From the NCBI GenBank assembly GCA_009909035.1, contig JAAAOB010000036.1, positions 1-64,000 of the forward strand: a stretch of 64,000 nt of DNA. The letters are read 5' to 3'. The number at the start of each line of letters is the position of its first letter. The first letter of the stretch is position 1. Under the pieces are notes generated by a model that saw only the letters and a program-made list of their open reading frames with translations, was not told where the DNA came from and searched no databases. Positions 16,931 to 27,029 of this stretch are shown piece by piece. The stretch comes from Bacteroidota bacterium. Lineage in GTDB: Bacteria; Bacteroidota; Rhodothermia; Balneolales; Balneolaceae. Both the position numbers and the translations under genes were made by a program.

Positions 16931-17512
16931 TTATTTTCTGTTTGTTGGTAACAGCCAATAGCTTTGAACCATCTGCTCCTTCCCTTTCACTTTTTTGAGG
17001 GGCATTTTTTGAAACTTAAACTGCTCTTTTACTTTCATCCAGGACGCCTCGGAAACAAGAGCATCCACTGAAAAGTACTTTGTAAGGCCTTCAATGCGGG
17101 ATGCTGTGTTAACCGTGTCTCCCAAAATAGTGGTTTGGGTAACGTTGCCGGTTGTAATCTGACCGATGGCAACTTCTCCGGTGTGCATGCCGATTCCCGT
17201 ATTCACCACCAGCTCCATATTAAGATACCGGTTGGCATTAATTTCTGATAGTTTGTTCCGCATATCCAGAACCGATTGGCATGCAGCTTCCGAATGGTTC
17301 CCGGTTGCATTATGGACACCAAAATGAGCTAAAAATCCATCCCCGGTAAACCGGTCAACAGTTCCACCGTTCAACTCAACTTGATTTCCAAGTACCGCCA
17401 GCACTACATTTGCAAACTCTACGGCTTTGCAAGGATCTGCATTTTCAAACAGAACGGTAAAGTTCCGGATATCACAAAAAAGAACAGTTGCTTCACATGT
17501 AAAGCTCGTCAT
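16931..17512 (-). CDS. Stand-alone class III adenylate/guanylate cyclase catalytic domain
   Basis: 193 residues consisting almost only of the catalytic domain. Metal-binding aspartates are D14 (LFCDIRNFT) and D58 (FTGDGFLAHFG). Transition-state residues N135 and R139 are in LGDTVNTASRIEG. The purine-selecting lysine expected near residue 54 is Arg (VDRFTGD), so the ATP/GTP choice is uncertain. An in-frame TAG lies immediately before the ATG, so no N-terminal sensor can be encoded in this reading frame. It makes cAMP or cGMP by family. The downstream partner gene (16612-16923) may provide regulation. No cyclic-nucleotide receptor is seen in the window. Confidence 0.85.
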   Translation of the reverse strand: MTSFTCEATVLFCDIRNFTVLFENADPCKAVEFANVVLAVLGNQVELNGGTVDRFTGDGFLAHFGVHNATGNHSEAACQSVLDMRNKLSEINANRYLNMELVVNTGIGMHTGEVAIGQITTGNVTQTTILGDTVNTASRIEGLTKYFSVDALVSEASWMKVKEQFKFQKMPLKKVKGKEQMVQSYWLLPTNRK

Positions 17513-17631
17513 CTATTCTGTTTACACACCTGTTTTATATTTCAAAATGAAGTTAACTATTTTCATGTGTCGAAGGCAACCCGTTGCGGACAGATGAGAT
17601 AGAGCGAGTTCCCGTTTTAACGGCCGCTTGT

Positions 17632-19866
17632 TTAGCTGCCGGACTTTGGGATGGGTTTCAGGCTGTTTTTGGCATGATTCATCAGGTGGCCGTGAGTTGA
17701 GACAGGATCCTCATCTTTTTTCTTTTTAACTCTCTTGTACTTGCCGTCGGGCTGCATTATCCAACGGAGCTGATTGTCCTTGAGATACAGGTTCAGCATG
17801 AACTTCAGGTATTTTCTCAAGCCTTTATCTTCGATCGGTGCCAGAACCTCCACACGTGCGTCCAGGTTGCGGTGCATCCAGTCCGCCGATCCGATCCAGT
17901 ACGACTCATTGCCGGAATTGTTGAAATAGTAGCATCGGGAATGTTCCAGGAACCGCCCGATGATGGAGTGTATCCGAATGTTTTCACTTAGATTTTTCTT
18001 CCCCGGAATCAGACGGCAAACACCCCGCACGATCAGGTCGATTTCAACACCCGCTGCGGATGCCTTGTAGAGTGTTTCGATTGTCAGGGGATCTTCAAGG
18101 CTGTTCATCTTGGCAATAATTCTGCCTTTTTCTCCTTTTTTTGCAGCTTTAATCTCCCGCTCGATCATCTCAAGAATGGAGGTGCGCATATAGCGCGGGG
18201 CGACGAGCAGTTTTTTATAACTTTGATTGGGAGCATATCCCGTAAGCAAATTAAACACATCCGTCACATCGGCTGCAATCTCCGGGTTGCAGGTAAAGTA
18301 CCCTAAATCTTCATAAAGTTGTGCTGTATGCGGGTGGTAGTTCCCGGTTCCAATGTGTACATACCGAATGAGTTCATTATTCTGCTCGCGGACAACCATC
18401 GTCATTTTCGAATGGATCTTAAGCCCTGCGATACCGTAGGAGACGTGCACACCCGCCTTTTCGAGTTTTTGCGCCCAGCTGATATTTCGCTCTTCATCAA
18501 AACGTGCTTTCAGCTCCACAAGCACCGCCACCTGTTTTCCTTCATCTGCTGCACGCATCAGTGCATGCATGAGGGGCGAATCGCTGGATGTTCTGTACAT
18601 TGTCTGTTTAATCGCCAGTACATCGGGATCCGCGGCCGCTTCTTCAACAAACCGCTGAGTGGAAGACTCGAAGCTGTGGTATGGATGATGCACCATGAAG
18701 TCCCCTTTTTTGATGACATCAAATATATTTGGCATCTCTTCATCCATGCTGTGGCGGAACACGGTATGCATGGCAGGCACCCAGCTATCGTATCGCAAAT
18801 GGTCAAGGCCACTCAGGTCATAGAGCTGCGTGCAGTCCGCAAGACCAATTGGACCGCTCATTTCAAAGACGTCTTTTTTACGGATATTAAGATTATCCAT
18901 TATATATTTTTTGACGTCATCCGGGGCTGAACGGTCAATTTCCAGGCGAACGATCTCTGCAAACCGCCGCTCGCGGAGTTCATCCTCAATCAGTTCAAGA
19001 AGGTCGTCAGCTTCTTCATCCTGCCGCTCCACATCGGCGTTCCGGGTAACGCGAAACAGGTGGGCTGATTCGATCTTCATACCGGGGAAAAAACGCTCAA
19101 TCTTTTCGGTAATTATATCGCTGATAGAGACGAGCACCTGCTTATTTTTAGCCTTCTTTAGGGTGATCCAGCGGGGCCGGTTGGATGGAATTTTAATTCG
19201 TGCAAAGTGGCTCTCATCCGCCCCCGGCTTTCTTAGCTTGACCGCCAGCGACCGGCTTTTGTTTGAAATGAAGGGAAAAGGATGGGCTTCATCAACAGCA
19301 AGTGGTGTAATGATTGGGTAGAGCTGCGACTCAAAATACTCTTTTGCCTCATCTTTAAGACTGCCGCTGAGTTCTTCGTATTTTGTAATGAAAACACCTT
19401 CCTGCTCCAGTTTTGGCAATAAATCATTAAAATAGCACTTCCGGTAGGCTCGGATCATTTGTAGAATGTCTTTGCGCAATTCTTTCAGCTGCCGTTCCGG
19501 CGTGCGTCCGTCGATGGAGAGTTTTTTCACCCCGGCATGAAGTTGTCGTTTTAGACCCCCGATACGTTTTTGAAAAAATTCGTCCAGGTTTGAGCAGACG
19601 ATACCAATGAACTTCACCCGTTCCAGGAGCGGCACCGTATCGTCCTGTGCCTGGGCAAGAACCCGCCAGTTAAACTGGAGCCAGCTGAGCTCATAGTTTA
19701 AAAAGTAGTCCGGGCCGAAGAGCGAGGTGCCGAGGTGGCTGTACTCATTATCTGCAGATGAGGATTTTGTCTTCTTGCCGGATGACGCATCCACGCCCAA
19801 CGAAGAGTCCATTTCGAAGCCGGAGGTATGATTTGTTTCGAAGTTGGATTTTTTTTCTGAATTCAT
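17632..19866 (-). CDS. ppk1: Polyphosphate kinase 1
   Basis: 744 residues. It makes polyphosphate from ATP reversibly. The N-terminal domain begins at FLNYELSWLQFNWRVLAQA, with the family segment CSNLDEFFQKRIGG. The two catalytic histidines are H485 (GLKIHSKMTMV, the autophosphorylated one) and H642 (FLEHSRCYYF). Conserved PYHSFE (HHPYHSFESS) and ADWMHRNLDARVEV are also present. The first 45 residues are a Ser/Asn-rich extension not typical of the family, so a later start is possible. It is divergent from ruvB with 83 bp between the genes. No ppx gene is adjacent. Confidence 0.96.
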   Translation of the reverse strand: MNSEKKSNFETNHTSGFEMDSSLGVDASSGKKTKSSSADNEYSHLGTSLFGPDYFLNYELSWLQFNWRVLAQAQDDTVPLLERVKFIGIVCSNLDEFFQKRIGGLKRQLHAGVKKLSIDGRTPERQLKELRKDILQMIRAYRKCYFNDLLPKLEQEGVFITKYEELSGSLKDEAKEYFESQLYPIITPLAVDEAHPFPFISNKSRSLAVKLRKPGADESHFARIKIPSNRPRWITLKKAKNKQVLVSISDIITEKIERFFPGMKIESAHLFRVTRNADVERQDEEADDLLELIEDELRERRFAEIVRLEIDRSAPDDVKKYIMDNLNIRKKDVFEMSGPIGLADCTQLYDLSGLDHLRYDSWVPAMHTVFRHSMDEEMPNIFDVIKKGDFMVHHPYHSFESSTQRFVEEAAADPDVLAIKQTMYRTSSDSPLMHALMRAADEGKQVAVLVELKARFDEERNISWAQKLEKAGVHVSYGIAGLKIHSKMTMVVREQNNELIRYVHIGTGNYHPHTAQLYEDLGYFTCNPEIAADVTDVFNLLTGYAPNQSYKKLLVAPRYMRTSILEMIEREIKAAKKGEKGRIIAKMNSLEDPLTIETLYKASAAGVEIDLIVRGVCRLIPGKKNLSENIRIHSIIGRFLEHSRCYYFNNSGNESYWIGSADWMHRNLDARVEVLAPIEDKGLRKYLKFMLNLYLKDNQLRWIMQPDGKYKRVKKKKDEDPVSTHGHLMNHAKNSLKPIPKSGS

Positions 19867-19949
19867 AGATTGAGATTGGGCACAAATTTCTTTGTAAGTT
19901 AAGTAAATTACGTTAATTAAATATAAACCAAACAGATCGCCATTTCATT

Positions 19950-20972
19950 GTGTCAAATCCGCTGTTAGACCCAGAAGAAAAAGAGCCGGTTGTAGAGGAG
20001 ACATTGCGCCCCTCCTCGCTGCAGGAGTTTGTTGGCCAGAAAAAAGTTATCCGAAACCTCCATGTATTTATAAAAGCTGCACGTAAACGTGGTGAAGCGC
20101 TCGATCACGTCATTCTTTCCGGGCCACCGGGTCTTGGAAAAACCACGCTGGCCTATATTATTGCAAAGGAGATGGGCGGCCAAATAAAGCCAACCACGGG
20201 ACCGGTGCTGGAAAAGCCGGGCGACCTGGCCGGCATGCTCACCAACCTGGAAGAGGGAGATGTCCTTTTTATCGACGAAATTCACCGGCTGAATCCTGTC
20301 ATCGAGGAGTATCTCTATTCCGCTATGGAAGATTATAAGCTTGATATTGTCATAGATTCAGGCCCCAACGCCCGGAGTGTTCAGATCGACCTGAACCGGT
20401 TTACGCTGGTTGGAGCAACCACGCGGAAAGGACTCCTGACAGCCCCCCTGAGGGCACGTTTTGGTATCGATATGCGGCTGGACTATTACGATGTGGAGCT
20501 GCTGCAGCGGATTGCCCTGCGAACCTCCCACATCCTGAACTTCGGCATTACCGAAAAGGGTGCACACGAAATTGCCCGCCGAAGTCGCGGCACACCGCGA
20601 ATTGTAAACAAGCTTCTGCGCCGGACCCGCGATTTTGCACAGGTGGATGGCCTCGATACCATTGATGATGCCATTGCTGATAAAGCACTCAATGCCCTCG
20701 ATGTGGATCAAAACGGCCTGGATGAGATGGATATCCGCATTTTGAAAGCCATTGTTGAAAACTACAGCGGCGGACCGGTAGGTCTGGGCACATTGGGCGT
20801 GGCCGTAGGCGAAGATAAGGGAACAATTGAGGAGGTCTACGAACCCTTTCTGATTAAAGAGGGATTTATGCAGCGCACGCCAAAAGGAAGGACAGCCACC
20901 CCAAAAGCGTACCAATACCTGGGCATAGCGCCGGGGGGCAGCGAATCGGATCTTTTTAACGATGAATCGTAA
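19950..20972 (+). CDS. ruvB: Holliday junction branch-migration helicase RuvB
   Basis: 340 residues, the usual length. It is the AAA+ motor of the RuvABC resolvasome. Walker A is GPPGLGKTT (residues 58-66), Walker B DEIH is at 109-112 (LFIDEIHRL), sensor 1 is [12 protein letters not shown], and the Arg-finger region is TAPLRARFG. The C-terminal winged helix ends [16 protein letters not shown]. The start is GTG at 19950, which gives the expected short N terminus. ruvA and ruvC are not nearby. Confidence 0.97.
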   Translation: MSNPLLDPEEKEPVVEETLRPSSLQEFVGQKKVIRNLHVFIKAARKRGEALDHVILSGPPGLGKTTLAYIIAKEMGGQIKPTTGPVLEKPGDLAGMLTNLEEGDVLFIDEIHRLNPVIEEYLYSAMEDYKLDIVIDSGPNARSVQIDLNRFTLVGATTRKGLLTAPLRARFGIDMRLDYYDVELLQRIALRTSHILNFGITEKGAHEIARRSRGTPRIVNKLLRRTRDFAQVDGLDTIDDAIADKALNALDVDQNGLDEMDIRILKAIVENYSGGPVGLGTLGVAVGEDKGTIEEVYEPFLIKEGFMQRTPKGRTATPKAYQYLGIAPGGSESDLFNDES

Positions 20973-21054
20973 TTGAACCTAAGGGTTGGTTCATTGGCAA
21001 CGGGCCACGATAGCGGTTTTAAATAAGAACTTGGCCACGGGGTGCGGGATCTTA

Positions 21055-21108
21055 CGGCCGTAATTTTTCGGCCGGTCGTGTGAATCAAAAGAATATTTTG
21101 TAGTTTTG
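21055..21108 (+). promoter_or_regulatory. metK leader hairpin and possible Bacteroidota-type promoter box
   Basis: A 6-bp stem, cggccg (21055-21060) with cggccg (21069-21074) over an 8-nt loop, is flanked by complementary cacg (21036-21039) and cgtg (21077-21080). At 21101-21108 is tagttttg, which fits the Bacteroidota -7 box TAnnTTTG about 35 bases before the metK ATG; no good TTG is seen at -33. The SAM-I riboswitch core is not recognisable. Confidence 0.3.
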
Positions 21109-21143
21109 GGCCGCTTAAAAAACCAATTAGTTTATTTCCATAC

Positions 21144-22295
21144 ATGAAAAATCTATTTACATCTGAATCCGTATCTGAAGGACACCCTGACAAAGTCTCC
21201 GACCAAATTTCTGATGCCATCCTGGATGCTATGCTCACCGGTGATCCCGACTCGCGCGTGGCTGTGGAAACTCTCGTAACCACTGGGCTTGCCGTGGTAT
21301 CGGGCGAGGTGACAACCGATGCCTATGTGGACGTTCAGGAAATTGTCCGCGAGGTTATCCGTGATATTGGCTACACAAAGGCGAGCTACCGGTTCGATTC
21401 CGAATCATGCGGGGTGCTATCCACTATTCATCAGCAAAGCCCCGATATTGCACAGGGTGTAGATACACACGGTGAGAAAAAGCAGGGGGCCGGCGATCAG
21501 GGCATGATGTTTGGCTACGCCACAAATGAAACCGATGCCTACATGCCGATGACGCTGCAATTTTCGCATGAACTTCTGAAAACACTCGCCCACATTCGTA
21601 AAGAGACCGCCCTGATGCCGTACCTGGGCCCTGACAGCAAGAGCCAGGTGACGGTGGAGTACGATGATGATAACCGGCCAAAACGCGTAGACACAATCGT
21701 CGTCTCCACGCAACACGATGAAGGCGTAGACCAGGCCGAAATTAAGGCGGATATTAAGAAGCATCTTATCTCAGCCGTGATTCCGAAGAACCTGGTTGAT
21801 GTAGACACGATTCTGCATGTAAACCCAACCGGCAAATTCGTTATCGGTGGACCTCATGGAGATACCGGCCTGACGGGCAGGAAGATTATTGTAGATACCT
21901 ATGGCGGCCGCGGCGCCCACGGCGGCGGTGCATTTAGCGGCAAGGACGCATCCAAGGTCGACAGAAGTGCAGCCTATGCCACGCGCCATGTTGCGAAAAA
22001 TATTCTGGCCGCAGAGCTGGCGGACGAGTGCCTGGTGCAGGTGGCCTACGCCATCGGGGTCAGCGATCCGGTCTCAATCAGTGTTAATACCTATGGCACC
22101 GGCAAAGTAAGCGACATCGAGCTGGCAAGAGCCGTAAGCAAAACTTTTGATTTAACGCCCTCTGGAATTATTGAGCGTCTTGACCTGAAAAAGCCGAATT
22201 TCCGGGAAACGGCAGCCTATGGCCATTTCGGACGAAATCAGTTTACGTGGGAAAAGCTGGATTACGTGGACGCCATTGCCAACGCCGTAAAGTAG
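21144..22295 (+). CDS. metK: S-adenosylmethionine synthetase
   Basis: 383 residues, standard length. It makes SAM from methionine and ATP. The N terminus [20 protein letters not shown] carries the ATP/metal-binding His and Asp. The adenine/triphosphate loop [15 protein letters not shown] and the P-loop-like [21 protein letters not shown] follow, and the protein ends [15 protein letters not shown]. It is a single gene with its own leader. It supplies the substrate for the methyltransferases here and for the DUF62 SAM-hydrolase at 6567-7355. Confidence 0.97.
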   Translation: MKNLFTSESVSEGHPDKVSDQISDAILDAMLTGDPDSRVAVETLVTTGLAVVSGEVTTDAYVDVQEIVREVIRDIGYTKASYRFDSESCGVLSTIHQQSPDIAQGVDTHGEKKQGAGDQGMMFGYATNETDAYMPMTLQFSHELLKTLAHIRKETALMPYLGPDSKSQVTVEYDDDNRPKRVDTIVVSTQHDEGVDQAEIKADIKKHLISAVIPKNLVDVDTILHVNPTGKFVIGGPHGDTGLTGRKIIVDTYGGRGAHGGGAFSGKDASKVDRSAAYATRHVAKNILAAELADECLVQVAYAIGVSDPVSISVNTYGTGKVSDIELARAVSKTFDLTPSGIIERLDLKKPNFRETAAYGHFGRNQFTWEKLDYVDAIANAVK

Positions 22296-22352
22296 TTTCT
22301 ACATTATATAAGAACCGTGTGCTCGATTTGAAACCGTAGCAGCGACGGTCTG

Positions 22353-22399
22353 TTGCAGCGCGAACGGCCTGTATAAGCCTCACCTGGTTGACGCTGCAA
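22353..22399. other. Stem-loop in the metK-amidohydrolase gap
   Basis: An 8-bp stem, ttgcagcg (22353-22360) with cgctgcaa (22392-22399), encloses 31 nt. A smaller hairpin (accgt/acggt) lies just before it. There is no T tract, so it is not a standard terminator. The rest of the 233-bp gap shows nothing further. Confidence 0.4.
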
Positions 22400-22528
22400 G
22401 AGTGAGAATCCGCACGGCTTACGGCTTCTATTCTCTCGCATCTATTCAAAAGATTGTTTGGTCCATTTTTGTTGTTGAATAAATTGTAGTACAATTGAGC
22501 AATCCTTTGAATTAAACCAACAGACTTT

Positions 22529-23839
22529 ATGCGATTATTACTCTCGTTACTGGCCGGAATGGCTATACTATGCGCCGCCGGAAATGGTATGGCCCAGGAT
22601 CAGCCACTTGTTTTCCAGGGAGCGGAGATCATCCCGGTTTCCGGTGATGTCATCCCGGATGGGACCATGGTTGTTCAAGACGGCGCAATTTTAGCGGTCG
22701 GCCCCACCGCGTCCGTGTCTGTTCCTCGCGGTGCTGAGACCGTGGATGTGAGCGGCATGGTGGTTATGCCGGGCCTGGTAGACAGCCACTCACACATCGG
22801 GGAAGGAGACGGAGGCGACAGATCTGCCGCGCTGCATCCCGACGTGCGCATTCTCGACACCATAAACCCGAGAAGCGACTCGTTTAAGCGCGCTCTGGCC
22901 GGCGGCATCACCACGGTTAACATCATGCCGGGGTCCGGTCATCTGATGAGCGGACAAACCGTCTACCTAAAACTAAGGGAGGCCAACACCATTGAAGAGA
23001 TGCTGGTCTACAGCGATGAGGAAAACGGCATCTATGGCGGCCTCAAAATGGCAAACGGAACCAATTCCATCCGGCCCGGAAGCGGAACCTTTCCGGGAAC
23101 CCGCGCCCGCTCAGCCGCAATGGTGCGAAATCTCTACATCCAGGCGCAGGAGTATAAAGCCAAAGTGGACGCGGCCGGTGGCGATCCGGATGAGATGCCC
23201 TCCAGGGATTTGAAGATGGAAACCCTGCTGGAAGTGCTGGAGGGAAAGCGCATTGTTCACAACCATACCCATCGCCACGATGATATTTTAACGGCGATGA
23301 GGCTGGCCGATGAATTCGGATACCGCATGGTGCTCCACCACGTAAGCGAGGGCGGCCAGGTAGCCGAAGAGATTGCCGCCTCGGGCTACCCGGCATCCAT
23401 CATTGTATTAGACTCCCCCGGCGGAAAACATGAGGCGGTACACCTTGACTATGAAATAGGCAGAAAACTTGAGGAGGCCGGCGCTGACTTTGCCTATCAC
23501 ACCGACGACCCGATTACCGATTCTCGATTGTTCCTGCGAAGCGGTGCGTTTGGCATCCGGGCGGGGTTGAGCCGGCAAAAAGCACTGGAGGCTCTCACGA
23601 TTGCCAATGCCCGTATGCTCGACCTGGACGACAAAATCGGGTCACTCGAAGAAGGAAAAGATGCCGACTTCATCATCCTGGATGGCGATCCGTTCAGCGT
23701 CTACACCAAGGTTCAGCAGACCTGGATTGACGGTAAAAAAGAGTGGGACCGCGAGGATCCCGAGGATCGAAAATATTGGACCGGCGGCGAGAATGTTTTT
23801 GACGATACGGTAATTCACCATCATCGCGGAGGACAATAA
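22529..23839 (+). CDS. Secreted amidohydrolase, metal ligands complete
   Basis: 436 residues with a signal peptide (MRLLLSLLAGMAILC..., cleavage near AQ at residue 23). The composite beta-sandwich plus TIM-barrel layout of imidazolonepropionase-like amidohydrolases is visible: LVDSHSHIGEGDGG with the HxH pair H87 and H89, IVHNHTHRHDDILTAMRLA, MVLHHVSEGG, and FAYHTDDPITDSR with the catalytic Asp. The C terminus returns to the sandwich at GSLEEGKDADFIILDGDP. It probably hydrolyses a cyclic amide or peptide-like bond in the periplasm; the substrate is unknown. It lies 1 bp before a paralogue, so they are co-translated. Confidence 0.87.
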   Translation: MRLLLSLLAGMAILCAAGNGMAQDQPLVFQGAEIIPVSGDVIPDGTMVVQDGAILAVGPTASVSVPRGAETVDVSGMVVMPGLVDSHSHIGEGDGGDRSAALHPDVRILDTINPRSDSFKRALAGGITTVNIMPGSGHLMSGQTVYLKLREANTIEEMLVYSDEENGIYGGLKMANGTNSIRPGSGTFPGTRARSAAMVRNLYIQAQEYKAKVDAAGGDPDEMPSRDLKMETLLEVLEGKRIVHNHTHRHDDILTAMRLADEFGYRMVLHHVSEGGQVAEEIAASGYPASIIVLDSPGGKHEAVHLDYEIGRKLEEAGADFAYHTDDPITDSRLFLRSGAFGIRAGLSRQKALEALTIANARMLDLDDKIGSLEEGKDADFIILDGDPFSVYTKVQQTWIDGKKEWDREDPEDRKYWTGGENVFDDTVIHHHRGGQ

Positions 23840-23840
23840 G

Positions 23841-25088
23841 ATGAAATCATCCACTTTAGAAACTACGACATCTATGAAAACTATACGCCGCACCTTTTCC
23901 GCGATTTGCACGTCTGCTCTGCTGCTTACATTGGTTGTATCGACGGCAGCTCAGCAGGTTGCCGTGAAAGGGGAAACCGTTCACACGTCTGCGGGAGAAC
24001 CGATTACCAACGGCGTGGTGCTGATCAGCGACGGGGTGATTGAGCAGGTGGGCCCGGAATCTGATGTACAAATTCCTTCGGGATACGAAGTGCATGAAGC
24101 CGCAGTTGTAACGCCGGGATTTATTGACGCACACTCTGTTGTGGGGCTGGCCGGCATCTACAACGTAGACGCCGACCAGGATCAGCTTGAGAAATCGAGT
24201 GCCATTCAGCCCGATTTGCGCGCTATCGATGCCTACAACGCCCGCGAGGAGCTGGTGGGCGTGCTCCGAGACCGCGGCATCACAACAGTTCATACCGGCC
24301 ATGGGCCGGGGGCTGTGATCAGCGGGCAAACCATGATTGCCAAAACCACGGGCACTACGGTAGACGAGGCGCTGGTCGATTCCACCACCGCCCTGGCGAT
24401 GACCGTCGGATCGGTGATCCGCAATAATTTCGACACCCCCGCCACCCGCTCAAAGGCAATCGCCATGCTGCGCCAGGAGCTGATTGATGCAAGGGAATAT
24501 ATGGAAGCAGAAGAGGATCAGCCCCGGGTTCTAAAAAAAGAGGCGCTGGCACGCATGCTAAAGGGTGAGATTTATGCGCTGATTACCGCACACACCGCGA
24601 GGGATATTCTTACGGCTCTCAGGCTGCAGCGCGAGTTTGGGTTCGAGTTGCTGTTAGACGGAGCGGCCGAAGCGTACCTGGTGATGGATGAGATTAAAGA
24701 GGCCGGCGTACCCGTCATCATCCACCCCACAATGATGCGCCTGGGCGGCGACGGCGAAAACGCCTCCTTTGAAACGGCGGGCAAACTGGCGGATGCCGGC
24801 ATTACCGTTCTGTTTCAAAGCGGGTATGAAGGATACGTGCCCAAAACCCGGGTGGCCCATTTTGAGGCCGCCATCGCCGTGGCCAACGGAATGGGGTATG
24901 ACCAGGCGATGAATGCGCTGACGATAGATGCGGCCCGAATCCTGGGCATTGATGATCGCGTAGGGTCGATTGAAGTAGGTAAAGAGGCTGATCTTGCCCT
25001 GTTCAACGGCGATCCGTTTGAGTATACCACAACCGCTGATGGTGTATTCATCAACGGACAGCTGGTAAGCCGTGGAGAACTAAAATAA
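23841..25088 (+). CDS. Secreted amidohydrolase paralogue, probably non-catalytic
   Basis: 415 residues. It is similar throughout to the preceding protein, but the metal site is degraded: HSH is HSV (H98-S99-V100, in GFIDAHSVVG), and the HTDD Asp-loop is QSGY (LFQSGYEGY). ITAHTARDILTALRLQREFG keeps one His. The sandwich C terminus (GSIEVGKEADLALFNGDPF) is intact. A very good ribosome-binding site (ggagg at 23827-23831) supports the ATG at 23841. The signal peptide effectively begins at M12 (23874), MKTIRRTFSAICTSALLL. Paired active/inactive amidohydrolases of this kind may form a hetero-oligomer (inference). Confidence 0.82.
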   Translation: MKSSTLETTTSMKTIRRTFSAICTSALLLTLVVSTAAQQVAVKGETVHTSAGEPITNGVVLISDGVIEQVGPESDVQIPSGYEVHEAAVVTPGFIDAHSVVGLAGIYNVDADQDQLEKSSAIQPDLRAIDAYNAREELVGVLRDRGITTVHTGHGPGAVISGQTMIAKTTGTTVDEALVDSTTALAMTVGSVIRNNFDTPATRSKAIAMLRQELIDAREYMEAEEDQPRVLKKEALARMLKGEIYALITAHTARDILTALRLQREFGFELLLDGAAEAYLVMDEIKEAGVPVIIHPTMMRLGGDGENASFETAGKLADAGITVLFQSGYEGYVPKTRVAHFEAAIAVANGMGYDQAMNALTIDAARILGIDDRVGSIEVGKEADLALFNGDPFEYTTTADGVFINGQLVSRGELK

Positions 25089-25158
25089 GCCGGGTGCGGG
25101 ATCATACCATGGCGACAAATTACCCAGCCTTTTTGGTGCAATGAGATATATACTTCGT

Positions 25159-25166
25159 TATCTTTG
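25159..25166 (+). promoter_or_regulatory. Possible promoter of the polysaccharide export gene
   Basis: tatctttg matches the Bacteroidota -7 box TAnnTTTG. A ttg at 25133-25135, 23 bp upstream, could be the -33 element. The gene starts 115 bases downstream. Confidence 0.3.
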
Positions 25167-25280
25167 CATGGCTGCCGACATTCATGCCGACATCATGTGA
25201 ATTACAGCGCAGATTGGGCGCCTCTTGAATGTTCTCGTTAGGTTACCAGCCGTTCTATTAAAATAATTGAGTTCAGGTTT

Positions 25281-27020
25281 ATGTACTACAATCGATCATT
25301 CATCATACTGTTTAGCACTCTCGTTACTTTTTTTCTGCTGAACACCTCGCTGCAAGCACAAACGCAGAATGATGATTCCAATGACTCCCAGCCGCGCACA
25401 TTTCAAACCGTGACTGGATCCAATCAGGTCTATTTTGTGGATCAACTTGGGCTTGGGCTTTTGCAATTTCAGCTGCCTGCCCGTGAGTATATTCAGCATG
25501 AGCACTTCAGAATAGGGCCACAGGATGTCCTCTCAATCGATGTTTCAGGTCCTGTCCCAATTACGGCCCGGGGCCTGGCCGTCAACTCCCAGGGAACGAT
25601 TTATATTCCGATGGCCGGAAATGTAGATATTAACAACATGACGCTTGAAGAGGCAAAAGACGCTATTCGGCAGGCTCTCTCTGAGGAGCTGAATGAGTTT
25701 GAACTCAGTATCACGATCGATCGGCCCCGCAGAGTTGAGGTAAATATCCATGGTGATATCCCCTTCCCGGGCCGGTATATCGTGCCCGCCGGTACCCGCC
25801 TTGATGCCGTGGCGTATGCCGGGCTGATTGACGGGCAAGTGGATACCCTGCAATCAGGAACGAAAGATGTTGAACGCGCCCTGCTGTCGTCTCGCAGCCA
25901 TTCCCTTCGTAATATCAGCATTACCCGGAGTACCGAAAGCAATGAAGAAATTAAAGGAGACCTGGTTCGATATTTCCGAAACGGGGACCGAGAGGCCAAC
26001 CCGTATCTTTTTAACGGCGATCAAATCAAAATCGAAAGAATATCAGAAACATCACCGGTTATATCAATATCAGGTGCGGTGCACTCTTCGCAAGAGCTGG
26101 AGTATCAGTCGACCGACCATCTCGACAGGCTGCTGGAGCTGGCAGGCGGATATCTTGAGGAAGCGGACACAAGCCGCGTGTTGATCCACCGAACCGAGAA
26201 CAGACAGCTCAGCCGGATTGAGCTGGAGCTTACCGACGAAAACAGAAATAGTTTTAAACTACGCCCGAATGACCGTGTTGTGATTCCATACAGCGAAGAG
26301 GAGGCCCGAAGCTACTCGGCATGGGTCAGGGGAGAGGCAATCATGCCGGGAAATTACCCCATTGAAAATGAGCAGACGTCGCTTAAAGATCTCCTCGAAA
26401 AGGCGGGTGGAATAACGGGGGACGCGCTGGAAAAGAGTGCCTATATCGTACGAGGCACCGTTAGCACGCGGAACGTCCGCCCCTCGACCTCGTTTAACCT
26501 GGGAGAGCTGCAGCGATCATCCGATCAGCTTTTGCAGGGGTTTGAATATCTACAGAACGAGGAAGAGCTGAATACCGAAAATCGTGTTCACATCGATCTT
26601 ACAAATGAAGACGAGCTTGCGGAAACAGTTGTGAATGACGGTGATATGCTGTTTATACCCAAAGATTATCAATCCGTCATACTCTATGGACAGGTGAACA
26701 GCCCGGGTAATTATACTTTTAGCGAATCAATGAACGTGCGTGATTATATACAAAAAGCCGGCGGAATGACGATTGCTGCTGATAATGATCGGGTATTTGT
26801 GATAAAAGCGGGGAGCCGGGCCTGGAAACATCCGGGAGAGACGACAATTCAGTCCGGAGATATTATCTTTGTGGACAGAGTGCCGTATGATGAGCTACAA
26901 GCCGCACGAAATTATGATATTCAGCTTAGAAACCTTAAGCGCAGTAACCTGCAGCTTGTTTTAACAACGGTTTCTACGATTACGGCTGTAATCACCACGG
27001 TTGTGGCCATCAGACGATAA
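25281..27020 (+). CDS. Polysaccharide export protein with SLBB repeats (Wza-like)
   Basis: 579 residues. The signal peptide spans about residues 1-26 and ends ...LNTSLQAQ; there is no lipobox cysteine. The Poly_export domain begins EHFRIGPQDVLSIDVSGP. At least four SLBB-type repeats follow, at RVEVNIHGDIPFPGRYIVPAG, ISISGAVHSSQELEY, AWVRGEAIMPGNYPIENE and VILYGQVNSPGNYTFSE, each with a downstream AGG/YAGL helix. A hydrophobic C-terminal segment (LQLVLTTVSTITAVITTVVA) resembles the membrane-spanning helix of Wza-type channels. It would form the outer-membrane channel for the polymer made by the following genes. It heads the locus and is followed 9 bp later by a glycosyltransferase gene. Confidence 0.9.
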   Translation: MYYNRSFIILFSTLVTFFLLNTSLQAQTQNDDSNDSQPRTFQTVTGSNQVYFVDQLGLGLLQFQLPAREYIQHEHFRIGPQDVLSIDVSGPVPITARGLAVNSQGTIYIPMAGNVDINNMTLEEAKDAIRQALSEELNEFELSITIDRPRRVEVNIHGDIPFPGRYIVPAGTRLDAVAYAGLIDGQVDTLQSGTKDVERALLSSRSHSLRNISITRSTESNEEIKGDLVRYFRNGDREANPYLFNGDQIKIERISETSPVISISGAVHSSQELEYQSTDHLDRLLELAGGYLEEADTSRVLIHRTENRQLSRIELELTDENRNSFKLRPNDRVVIPYSEEEARSYSAWVRGEAIMPGNYPIENEQTSLKDLLEKAGGITGDALEKSAYIVRGTVSTRNVRPSTSFNLGELQRSSDQLLQGFEYLQNEEELNTENRVHIDLTNEDELAETVVNDGDMLFIPKDYQSVILYGQVNSPGNYTFSESMNVRDYIQKAGGMTIAADNDRVFVIKAGSRAWKHPGETTIQSGDIIFVDRVPYDELQAARNYDIQLRNLKRSNLQLVLTTVSTITAVITTVVAIRR

Positions 27021-27029
27021 CGCAATATT

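Noticed and set aside
21000-21143. SAM riboswitch upstream of metK
   Set aside because: A ggcaac-containing stretch and hairpins are present, but the SAM-I core (gaugaarcc-like) and other SAM riboswitch cores could not be matched.
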